Under the pieces are notes generated by a model. That model was not told where the DNA came from. It was given only the letters and a program-made list of their open reading frames with translations, and did no database searches. A stretch of 64,000 nt of DNA from assembly GCF_905220415.1 (NCBI RefSeq), contig NC_059558.1:4414501-4478500 (forward strand), written 5' to 3'. This document shows positions 35,506-45,995 of this stretch, one piece after another (the stretch's first letter is position 1; the number at the start of each line of letters is the position of its first letter). The stretch comes from Colias croceus (Eukaryota > Arthropoda > Insecta > Lepidoptera > Pieridae). The position numbers and the translations under genes are program-made.

Positions 35506-36021
35506 CTTGATGTTATTTTTGGAAATGGTGCTAAATTATAACAATAGTTCGGTTATATTTGTTTATGTATACAATAGTTTAGTTTATTCTCTAGTTAACA
35601 AGACCTGCGATGTTTATTCTATAGGTACGCAATTATGGCAGCCTTTAAAATTGTTAAACATTATATTATATACTATACAGTATACACAATATTATACATA
35701 TTGTATTGTAGAGCGTATTATATCTAAATGCTATGTAGGCCTAGAAATTTTAGATAGCTGAAATTTTCTAAAATTTAAATTTAATAATGTCCAATTTATT
35801 AAAATCGTCATAAACGTTCTGCTTTTAAATTACTTCTAGAACTTTATAATTTTTTTTTTTGAGATTCCTTTTTTGAACATTTTAAATCGTTTATTTTTTG
35901 ATACTTTTTTCAAATGTTTAAGGCTATGCACAGTTACTTATTTTCGTTCAAATTAGTTGTTAAGTTATTTAAGAATATAAATGATCAATTAATAAACAAA
36001 TTAAATTAACATGTCTTTTAT

Positions 36022-38077
36022 TTATCTCCGTAAAACGGGGTACACCTTGAATTTTTCTTTCCTACAATCTGACGTAGTACACATAGAATTACCATTTGCT
36101 AAACAAAAACACATATTACACTTGAGATGGAATGATCGGCCTTTTGGACAGCGATTTCTGCTTCTCAATTTAACTGGTACTATATCTACGGATATTGGTT
36201 TTGTATTTTTACAAATTTTGGATGTACATACAACTGTCTCGCCATCCGCTAAACATCTACACTGGTTGCAATCATCCCGATATGTATGGAGCGGTTCACA
36301 ATACCCATTTAGGCTTTTTACATCAGAACTAAGACTTTTAGGTGATACAGTACATGCCTTATCAGTAAAACATGACTGTATTTTCACACCGTCTCTTTCT
36401 ATGCAAGAACATTGCATACATTTCCAAATAAATGTTGTGCCTACAACGCAATCATTTTTTATTCTTTCTAAATTGCTACTTGAGTTACATGGTCTAGCAG
36501 TACATTGTACTAACTTTTTATTGCCTAAAGTCATGCATTTACATGTATTACAATCGATGATGAACTTTGTCCCTGGTTCACAATCTTCGTAGTCTAAAGG
36601 TGCAGGCACTGTTCTATGTTTAATATGAGAAGTCTTCGTGTATTTTATAGTATCTTTACTAAGACATTTTCTTATTGTGCAAACTTTTCGCATATCCATA
36701 TCGCAATAACACAAATTGCAACCATCTTTGAAGATCGATCTTGGACAGGTTGTTTGAGTTTCATTACCAATCAGTTTATGTTTTTCTTTGCATGGTTCGC
36801 AAATAAGTCTGTTATTTTTTAAACATTTACAAGTCTTGCAACCGAACGAATACATTACATTCGGTTTACATGTCGCGTATATTTCCAAATCATCACTTAT
36901 ATCCTTACTTCTTGGCATTGTCTCAGTATTGTCCAACTGTGGTTCCTGGTAACAAGTCGTATTGGTGCATAGATTAGGGTCGATATAGCCTTCAGCACAG
37001 AAACAGACATGGCATCCTACAAGATAAAGTTTCATTGGAGTACATGAATAGTTAGTATCTGGTTGGGATAGTTCTGTGACTTCTACGGGGTGGAGCATTC
37101 GAAGGGCATCTCTACAGACAGGGTTAGGCCAATTTCCATCTTCAGTGCAAACGCAGAGCATGTCTTCACGATGATATTGCACTCCAGGGGAACAAGCGGA
37201 AGGGGTGGAACGCCAGACTCCATGTCCTTCCATACCAACATTTATCGTTTGAATTGCATCTGGAAAATCAAGTAGGAGTAAGAAATAAATCTTGAAAGTA
37301 ATTCTAGAACTTTATAATGTTTCTGTAGAATTATTGTGCGTATTTTGAAAGCCTTATTAATATAAGCTAGCTGTGCCTCGCGGTTTTACCCGCGTATCTC
37401 CGCTCCCGTTAGTCTTAGCGGGATGATGTATAGCCTATGGCCTTCCTCGATAAATGGTCTATCTAACACCGAAAGAATTTTTCAAATCGGACCAGTAGTT
37501 CCTGAGATTAGCGCGTTTAAATGTGCCTTTATAATATTATGGCCTTTATAATATTGCTGCCAATTTTGAAAAGTAAACTGAGAAAATCGATACCTTGAAA
37601 ATGTCCAAACATATCAACTTCTGAGCAGACCCTGGCCTTGCAGCTGTAACGGTTGCTTTTATCGCACCAACACCAATTGCAGTCGTTTAAAGCAACGTCA
37701 TGCTTCTTGCACTTCTCATCCCACAACGTTTTATGTAGGACTAGAAAGTTTTAAAATCTGTTTTCTATTTGGGTTTTATTGTTAATTTATAGTTATCTAT
37801 ATAGAATTTGATCAATGCTCGTAGCATTCTATTGAAATAGTAAATATTGAATATATGTACTTAAAGCGGTATGAAGCGACTTGTGTGTTTTTAAAATGAT
37901 TTAAATATGGAATACGGACCACAATATTGAAAATTCCACTGATTTGCTAAAATTATCAGTTATGCCATGACAAATTATAAGAAAATATCCATTATTTTTT
38001 CACTTACATTTCTGATGCTGAAGCGTAAATACTAAAGCACAATCTACTAGAAAAATAAGCAATATATTTACTAACAT
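36022..38077 (-). CDS. gene A: nine-module pacifastin-like secreted protein
   Basis: Exons (minus): 38077-38008 (signal peptide), 37740-37594, 37259-36022; 484 aa. The N-terminus MLVNILLIFLVDCALVF is a secretion signal. Nine modules follow the pacifastin light-chain pattern C-x(9-12)-C-N-x-C-x-C-x-G-x-C-T-x3-C (serine-protease inhibitors, MEROPS I19). Module 1 spans exons 1-2; modules 2-9 lie in one large exon, unlike gene F where most have their own exon. Module 2 (37114-37194) is a four-Cys variant. Residues after the CT of the presumed inhibitory loop vary: CTNTTC, CTIRKC, CTARPC, CTSKIC, CTTSDC. Two modules depart from the pattern (CEPC, CFTDKAC). The TAA stop at 36022-36024 overlaps an AATAAA on the minus strand. 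Extracellular protease control, for example in haemolymph, is inferred from the family. Confidence 0.85.
37366..37551 (-). repeat. R1 copy
   Basis: Reverse orientation, in the second intron of gene A, just 3' of the exon ending at 37594. Confidence 0.65.
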
Positions 38078-38232
38078 TTTGAAAACTACTATTTATATTC
38101 TTATGACTAAAAAACTTATCATCGTTAGTTACTATAATGAAATAAAAATTGAAACAATAACTTTGGTTCATTAATATTTTAATCAACTACAACTCTTACT
38201 TGATTCAATTTACGCACGTAAAATTAATGCTT

Positions 38233-39294
38233 CTATAAGCAAAGTTGACTTGAGCAAAGAATTTTGCCATTTTTTAAGCAAAAACATTTCTTACAACCGC
38301 TACTATACGTAATTCCTGGTGTACATTGTTTATTTTCATCAATCGTCAACATTGATTTTCTCATTTTCAAATTTAAAAACTTATTCAGTATTTGCGGAAA
38401 ATTAATTTCAGCCAACTCAGGTTCTTTAGTCTTTATATTATTTTGTAAACCTGCCAAAAGCTTATGTGAAAAATCGTTATCTAATATTGAATCTAGTCCT
38501 TCAACATCTGAAGCTAATTTAACATTTCTATTATATTCATCAGAGTCATCATAAGGTAACTCAGTGATACCTACTTCTCTTACAGAATTATATTCATCAT
38601 CATCATCGTCATCATAATCAGTTTCTCTATAGTTACCATTACGTTCAATATTTTTATTTAGATTTATATCTTTGAATATATCTTCATAGATTTCATCAGT
38701 ATGTATTCCTTTAGTAGTTGTAGTGGTCCGCACTTTTTTGTGCTTTATGTTCCTTGCAACTTTTCTACGCCGTTTCTTTTTATTTATATGTCTTGAATGT
38801 TTTCCTTCAGCAGCTAGTTCTGATAGTTCTTGCAATAAATTAGTACCGCATACTGTAAAATCGAATTTGCCTAGAAGGAGCTTCTGTGGATCGTTATTAC
38901 TGTTGCATATTAATTTATTTTTAACTACGCAATAGCAAAATTGGCAAGGTTCAGTGGAATACCAGGTTCCTGGTTCACAACTTCCATTGACGCTGTATGT
39001 TCTTCTAGATTCTTCTATATTTACTCTTGTATTTTCACATATTCTTTTGGTGCACATTTCATGGTTTATATTGCCTTTATCATCACATCGGCAAACGTTA
39101 CATCCAACGATAACATAGGAATTGGGTTCACATATTTTTCTTGAATTTTCTAAAAGTTAAATTATTATATCATGTACTAGTTTGTTAGCGAAACTTACGA
39201 AACCACATGTCAAATTATTTTAATAATTACCTGCTTTCCTATATGCTGATAAACATAATATCGTGAATATTATGAAACTCCTTCTTACCATCAT
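38233..39294 (-). CDS. gene B: pacifastin-like protein with acidic and basic tracts
   Basis: Exons (minus): 39294-39231 and 39149-38233; 326 aa. The start is the first of two tandem ATGs (MMVRRSFIIFTILCLSAYRK, a signal peptide). Module 1 (CEPNSYVIVGCNVCRC…CTKRIC) is canonical; module 2 (CEPGTWYSTEPCQFCYC…) lacks the final Cys; module 3 (CTPGITYSSGCKKCFC…CSSQLC) closes the protein one residue before the stop. Between modules 2 and 3 lie about 165 residues unlike the neighbours: a basic stretch (KKKRRRKVARNIKHKKVR), TTTTTK, then DDDDDDEY and other acidic runs. The long linker may be flexible or bind charged surfaces; this is inference. Confidence 0.8.
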
Positions 39295-39751
39295 GCACTA
39301 ATTCATTCTGATCTTAGATTCTGATATTTTTGAAATTAGTTCACTTAATCAAATTTACGCTTCAATAAAATTTATATACTGCCACCATTCCTCGATTAAT
39401 TAACTACTTATTGTGAACTAGAAACATTAGCTTTCGAGTAAACCAACTAAGATTCTTGCAAAGAAAACAATTCAAAATTAACTGTATATTTTACCGAAAC
39501 ACTATTTGATCACCTTTTCGAATAAAAACTTGCAGTGAATTAATTAAGTAATATATCACTACATAGTATAAAACAAAGCGGAAAGCTAGTTGTTTATAAT
39601 TGGAGACGTTTTAGAAGTCTTATTTCGGGCTCAAAGATTACGTTTACGTTTGTCTTGAAAATCAGCAATATCAATCAATATAGGCAAATAAAATATTGTC
39701 TTAATATCCTCTATGTTTTTTTAATTATAATTTTAAAATAAAACAAAATTT

Positions 39752-42700
39752 TCAAAGAAATATAAGTTTATTGTCATGCAAAAAGTAGGGTTTCGGAACA
39801 TCTGTGCAGTTATCATGTTCACTTTTAAAGCAATGTTCTTCTATCACGACGAGGCGATTATCACTCTCTTCACAATTACATATAAAGCATTTATCCATTA
39901 TTTTGCCAACTATATCACATTGGTACATTGTGTGTTTGTGTGTTACTTCGAGTACTATTGTTTCATTTACTTTGTGTCCATTTGGTCCAGTATTGTTTGT
40001 ATTATTTGCTGGAATAAGAAGTGCAAGTTTAAAAAATATTTTAAAATAGTGAACATTTAAGTACATTGCTAAATAATATAGGGGTAACAATAATTTTGAG
40101 TCACTAAAGCTACAAATAAAGCGAAATTAACTTAAGTTAAAAAATTCGCAGACTGGAGTCTGTATGTCATAATAAAGATACAGTAAAATCTTACCTTCAT
40201 ATCTTCGACCCATCGGTAAATAATTAAAACCAGGAAAAGCCTCTTCGCAATGAACATTGTTTGGTAATGGACGACAAAATTTATTTATGTTTCCCATGTA
40301 CGGACAAATGCATTGTTTACATCTGCAAAAGATAACTTAATAATAACTACCACAGTATAAAAATATATATACCTATATTTAATATACCTATTAAAAAAAC
40401 CTTTTTATTTAATTGTGTGTAGTTCACAACATGTTGTAGAAACTGCTTCTTGTGTTTAATAATTATTTATATGTACAAACAAAATGATAAATTAGAATAC
40501 CGTATAAAGTACATGGAGCCAGGTGTGCAGTGTTTTCTCTCGGGAGCCATTTTTATCTTATACTCCATACATTGAGCTAACTCAAATCTTCTAACCCGGT
40601 TATGAGTGGCTGAATTTATATCACTATCTGAACCAGTTACCTGTTTGATAAATACCATGTTAATCGCTTAAACTGACAAAGTATTAACACTATCAGGATG
40701 TGTTCAAATGTTTTAAATTACCGATAGCTTATTGCCTAGATCAGCCGTTGGTAAAGTTTCTTGACCATTATCACAAGCGATGGCTTCATTCACCTCGCAA
40801 GAAGCGTACATTTTCAAACCCATGTCTGGACAAACACAAATTTTACAATCTTGAGTAAATTCTTCACCTGGAAAGCAGTGGTCTAGAGTCCTTACTTTTG
40901 CGTTATTAACTTTATTCTGCAGTAAGTTTTGGGGTAACTTGAATTGGTTCCAAGGAGCTACGCCACACGTATGCTCAGTACAAGCCTTGTCAGTTTTATC
41001 TCCGTTCGGTGGGCAAACGCAAACATTACAGACATCTGTAAAGAGATGACCGGGCGCACAGTCATTGGTTCTTAGGAAATTTTTCTCGCATTGATTCTTA
41101 GTACATTTTGCGACGTTCTTTATACCATCTCGGGGACAAAAGCAGATGTTACAATCGACTTCGTAATAAGCAAGTGGTTCACATGTAAATCTATCCATGC
41201 CTATTTTTTTATCTTCTTCCTCTTCTTCGTAGCAGTTATTTCTAGTACAAGCGCGTTCTCTCAGTATCCCGCTTTCGGGACAAATACAGAAATTACATTT
41301 AACCTTAGATATTGATCCGGGTATGCAAGTTCCATCAGAATATACGTTGGTCACGGGAAGGACACGAGTCTTATGAGCTGCCTGTATAGTTTTCTTAGCG
41401 ATGCAATCATCATAAGTGCACCACTTGTAGTCTATTACACCGCTTTTAGAACAATAGCATACATTACAATCGAACTCAACGTATGTGCCTGGTTCACATT
41501 CTGTACTTTTATTTTTTTGATCGCGTGAACCATGTTCACTTCTAATATGTAATGCAGTTTCAATCTTATTGTAAGAAATGCATGATTGAGAATTTTTGTA
41601 TCCAGTTTCGGGACACAGACAGTATTTGTTATCTTCATAATATACAAAATTTGGTATACAGTTTTCTTCATAATGTTCTTTATCCAATTCATTTACATCT
41701 GCAAGTTCGTATAAGCTTCCATTAACAATGTTATCAAGAATGTGTAATTTACTTTGATTACTACAATTGTTTCTGCAATAGCTGCTATTAATTAAACCAT
41801 TTTGAGGACAGAAACATTCGATACAAATAGGAACGAATTCACCGGGACTACAGTTATCTCTCTTTTGATAATTCTGAAGTTTTGTGTTCTTTGAACAATC
41901 AAGTTCTATACATTTTCTTCCATTTACAGAACCGTTCATATTGCACTCACAATAAAGACATTTTGATTGAAATGAAAAAGGAGTACATGAACCATAGCTT
42001 TCTAAGCTTTGAAATATTGGTGTGTTTGGTTTGATTTTATTGCAAGAAATTTCGCTACATAGACGGTCATCACGATTGCCATTTTTAGAACATAAGCATA
42101 TGCTACAGCCATTTCTGTAATATGTTCCTGGATTACACCTTTTAATTTGCTTTTTAGTTACTTGACATTTATCTACACATTTATCGATAACGAAAATTCC
42201 GTTCTCTGAACACAAACAATGAATGCAAGGGAAAATATACATCACATTTGGTATACAATAATTGTTCTTGACCATTTGAAAATTGGACGTATTTTCTAGA
42301 GGACAAGATGAGTCCTTTGTGCAATGTGCTTCTGCTGATATCCCAGAAGCTGGGCACGTACATAGACTACAGTTAATATAGTATGACCTGAACGGGGTAC
42401 ATTTCACGTCATATGCAAGTAAGCTCTGACTCTCCAAGCAATAGGCATTTGTGCACGAAAATTGACCATTTTCTAGACACACGCAGCGGTTACAACCATC
42501 TCGGAATACTTGGCCGATTTGGCAACTCAGCCGTCTCTGTATTTTAGTGCAGCTAGCATCATTCCATAAACCGATATTATTACAGTAGCATAAATAGTTA
42601 TTCAGTATGAACTGCGTGTTTGGAACGCACGCACCTGAAGAAACAAATAAATAAGAAATAATAAAGAATATTACATGTGAGAAAGAAACAACCATGTACT

Positions 42701-42773
42701 TACGTAAAGTGGTTATTTGATATGGTAATCGTGATAATAAAGTTAAAAATGCCACAGACATACGTATTTTCAT
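39752..42773 (-). CDS. gene C: ~15-module pacifastin-like protein
   Basis: Exons (minus): 42773-42704, 42634-40722, 40640-40501, 40322-40195, 40008-39752; 835 aa, phases all consistent. The start ATG at 42773 gives MKIRMSVAFLTLLSRL…; frames further upstream begin only with TTG. A 1.9-kb exon carries 13 modules in a row. Many have diverged from inhibitors: 'CPxxG' replaces the usual C-x-x-x-G spacing and the loop reads CTKDSSC, CIELDC, CTYDDC, CTRNNC or CTEHTC. Modules at 42549-42629 and 41580-41660 are the four-Cys variant. Sequons abound (NCSLC, NTSN, NGSVN, NCSN, NGSL). The last exon carries a degenerate module and N/T-rich linker (NNTNNTGPN). Probably extracellular. Confidence 0.85.
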
Positions 42774-43361
42774 AATGTGTAGTGCAACACTTATAAATGG
42801 ACTATGCAACGAGGATTTAAAATTAAAAACTATGGATTAATTTCACGCTTATAGGTAGATACTGTAAGATTAAAAAGTTCCATGCTTTATGTTCAGTTTT
42901 TTATTTTTCCGCATACCTGAGATATTACTTGGAAATTAATTGGCTAGAAAGGCTTTTTAAATCAAGCAGATGATTGAAATTGTTTGATAAGACTACACAA
43001 TTAAGCATTGTTGCATTCCTTATTACAAATTGATTTCACTAAGCTATTCAACCCCTTTCTTTCTTTTCTCAGAGTCACATACTTATGTTTCCACAAATAC
43101 TTAGGTGCTTTTTAAAGTCACTTTTTAATTATAGATATATATTAAAAAGTGGTGACGTAAGCCAGACCATTTTTTATTAAATTTCATTATCTGCGAGAGA
43201 ACTTCGGCTGTTAATTAGGTAATGAAAGCTACCTATTTTAAATTTGCATCTACCATTAATAACATAAAATTAATATTCATTCATTCAATAACATAAACAG
43301 CACAATTAATATATTTATTACTAAATTATAATATTGTCATTATTAATAATTAAACGTAATA

Positions 43362-45729
43362 TCACATTCCTTGTTGCTCTAATTCTGTTACTTGGTTATG
43401 AAGTTTGATGACTTGAGCGTAATTGAGACAGGCCTTTTGAGTACATCTCAATGTAGAATCCCGTTGGCAATAACATTGGTTGCATTGGACCCTGAAATGA
43501 AAGATAAGAAAATAATCATTCAAATAATCATCATCACCATTATCGTCATCACCATCATCATCATTACCTATAATTTTTTCTTACATCCTCATCATCATCA
43601 TCATCATCACCTTAATCATCATCAGCCCATATATTTTCCCACAGCTGGGACACGGGTCTCTAATCAGGGTAAAAGCCATAATCCACAACATTGGCCAAGT
43701 TGCCGATATTATATTTAAATGCTAAACACTGACTAATTTTTTTGTTCCTTGAAAATATGTACTATTATTTAAAACTAGGTTTCCGCCCGCGGCTTCGCCC
43801 GCGCAGTCAAAGAAAAACCCGCATAGTTCCCGTTCCCGTGGGATTTACGGGATTGCGTCATTTTCCCGGGATAAAAAGTAGCCTATGTCCTTTCTCGAGT
43901 ATCAAAATATCTCCATACCAAATTTCATGAAAATTGGTTCAGTAGTTTAGGCGTGATTGAGTAACAGACAGACAGACAGAGTTACTTTCGCATTTATAAT
44001 ATGTATTATAAACTTTTAAGTATGGATGTCTCATGGAATCTTTTAAATTGAATTTCAATTAGAAAACATCTTACGTATACATCATCCCCGGTGTACACTT
44101 TTCCTTCTGCAAATTGAGAGCTAATGGGATCTTGTGAGAATTCCCTGATAATCTCTCTCGTTCCTCACATTTTGGTATACTTTTACATTTAGTCATGTTA
44201 TTCACACATTTGCAATGAATACATCCGCGTGTTTCGTCGTTATTGCATTTCTTGCCTGAAAATTGGAAAATGGCTGTTGCAACTTGCAATAAACCTATAA
44301 GTTTTGATATATAAAGAACTGATATTTCTGGTGATAATGAACTCTATACTTGTTCTGGTGATTACACCCAGAACACCACGTAACAATTTAATAAAGATAG
44401 GTATCATAAAATTAAATAAAACATTACATTAGTAATTTTATGATACCTATCTTTATTAAATTGATCCGTGGTTTTCTCTTTGAATTTAATTTAGTTTTGA
44501 ATTAAGATCAGCTGATCTTAATGCCTAGATCAAGCTTATGCCTGTTTCATCACTATCTTGTCCTCCACAGATTAAAAATTTGCTCATAAGTTCGTTCTTT
44601 GGCCTACACTTAAGAGTTTTCATAAAACACCTATTAGTAGGAGAGCCCGTGGGAGGGGGTCATCAAAAGTATGAAGGTGATGAAAAAAAAATCGATAAAA
44701 GGTAATTTAATTAAAAATAGCCATGACCACTTTTCGATAGGCAAGCAATTATAGGCATATTTGTTTATAAAAAATATTTAATAAAAAATACGTCTCATCT
44801 GGTTATCAGATCGGTGAAGGACGATCTCCCACGGGCTCTTAGACCATAATTTATGTTCTTTCTATTGTCACTTACCAGAACGTTTCTTAGCATCAAGTTT
44901 TGACAAAGCCTCATGGGACACGCAGAGTTTATTCTCACATAAGAGATTATTTGCTTCACGGCACAGACATCCATTACAAGCGATACGGTACATTTTCCCA
45001 GGAACACATTTATCAGATAAATGCTTCATGACATCAAAGTTGTGGACATCTGCAGGCTTGAAGGGAAACTTTTTGACTGGGTATTTCGAGTTCTTTACTA
45101 TAAAACAAGATATTAAATAACTAAGATATTGTAAATGCAAATATGGTTCTTTCGTCTTAAATATATTTTTTTTTATTAAAGAATAATAGGTAATTAGAAT
45201 CACTATTAATTACAAAATAAAGTGCTTTACTTATTCTGTCTATATGTTCGCGATAAATTCAAAAACTTGTGCACCGATTTTCATTTTATTTTTAACTATT
45301 TTAATAAGTTTTTGAGAGACTTACAATATTTCATTATTAAATTCATAATTATATTATACTTACATGACTTCCTTTCATCACACGTGCCCGTACAATTTAA
45401 GCCCTTCTTGTCATTACAGAAGCACGTCTCACACGCCCTTTCATAGATCTTCCCAGGAACACAATCTCCATTCTCTACCACTTGTGGTAACTTTCCATGC
45501 AACGCACCACTTCTTCCAATCGCTTTAGCCCATTTGGCCTTATGTGTTGGATGTTTCTGTATATGATCCTTCATAGTTTCTGCGAAAGCGTCTTTAATAC
45601 AGGCCATTTTCGTACAAAGCAGTGTGCTGTTCTCACTACATCGGCATGTGTTACAGTCAGACTTGTAAAGGTGACCAGGCACACAGCTTTGGAACTCGTG
45701 GATTTCGGGGAGATGTTGATTTAGTTTTG
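43362..45729 (-). CDS. exons D: five pacifastin-like modules, continuation of gene E
   Basis: Exons (minus): 45729-45364, 45097-44876, 44255-44075, 43491-43362, ending TGA at 43362-43364. The chain is in frame (299 codons plus stop) but enters in phase 1 with no signal-peptide exon nearby. Modules: CVPGHLYKSDCNTCRC…CTKMAC, CVPGKIYERACETCFC…CTGTC, CVPGKMYRIACNGCLC…CENKLC, CNNDETRGCIHCKC…CKSIPKC and CTPGMMYTVQCNQCYC…CTQKAC (the last split by an intron inside the module). The likely source of its 5' end is gene E, via a donor at 46050-46051 (frame G|CA gives …LDAKLNQHL…), making a protein of about 626 aa. A separate gene with an unseen first exon is the alternative. Confidence 0.7.
43516..43612 (+). 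repeat. ATC microsatellite
   Basis: Imperfect (ATC)n in two blocks, 43525-43563 and 43588-43612. It produces a spurious His-rich reading frame on the plus strand. Confidence 0.8.
43769..44008 (+). repeat. R2 copy
   Basis: Sense orientation, with a (CAGA)n tract at 43967-43979, in the last intron of exons D. Confidence 0.7.
44384..44463. repeat. perfect 31-bp inverted repeat (hairpin)
   Basis: Arms 44384-44414 and 44433-44463 are exact complements around an 18-nt loop. The arm includes GATAGGTATCATAAAATTA. It lies in the intron between exons 44876 and 44255. Confidence 0.8.
44501..44522. repeat. 22-nt perfect palindrome
   Basis: ATTAAGATCAG joined directly to its complement, 38 nt after the hairpin at 44384-44463. 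Confidence 0.8.
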
Positions 45730-45995
45730 CTAAAATTAAAATTTTAATACGTGTGTATTTTTTTAATTACTAGTTGTAATGTCTGGATTAACACGACAGA
45801 ATATAAATTTTAGGATGTTTTGAAGAATGTTCGTTCGCGAACAGATGGATGAATAAGGTTTTCTTTTCTTAAGTTATTTTATTTTTTAGGTTTTCGTCTC
45901 ATATTCATAACAAAATAATTGCAATATATAACGCATATATAATTAAAGTACTTTATCTATGTACTAAAGAAAAACCACTTCCAAGATCAAATTGT

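Noticed and set aside
36011..36592. Plus-strand ORF of 193 aa opposite gene A
   Set aside because: It is the antisense shadow of the Cys-rich exon; the minus strand has the signal peptide, splice sites and repeated modules.
42774..42809. Upstream start for gene C giving a longer N-terminus
   Set aside because: That frame opens with TTG, not ATG; the ATG at 42773 gives a normal signal peptide.
43392..43718. Plus-strand ORF with a His-rich run
   Set aside because: The His run is the ATC microsatellite read in one frame; the minus strand here holds a real exon (43362-43491).
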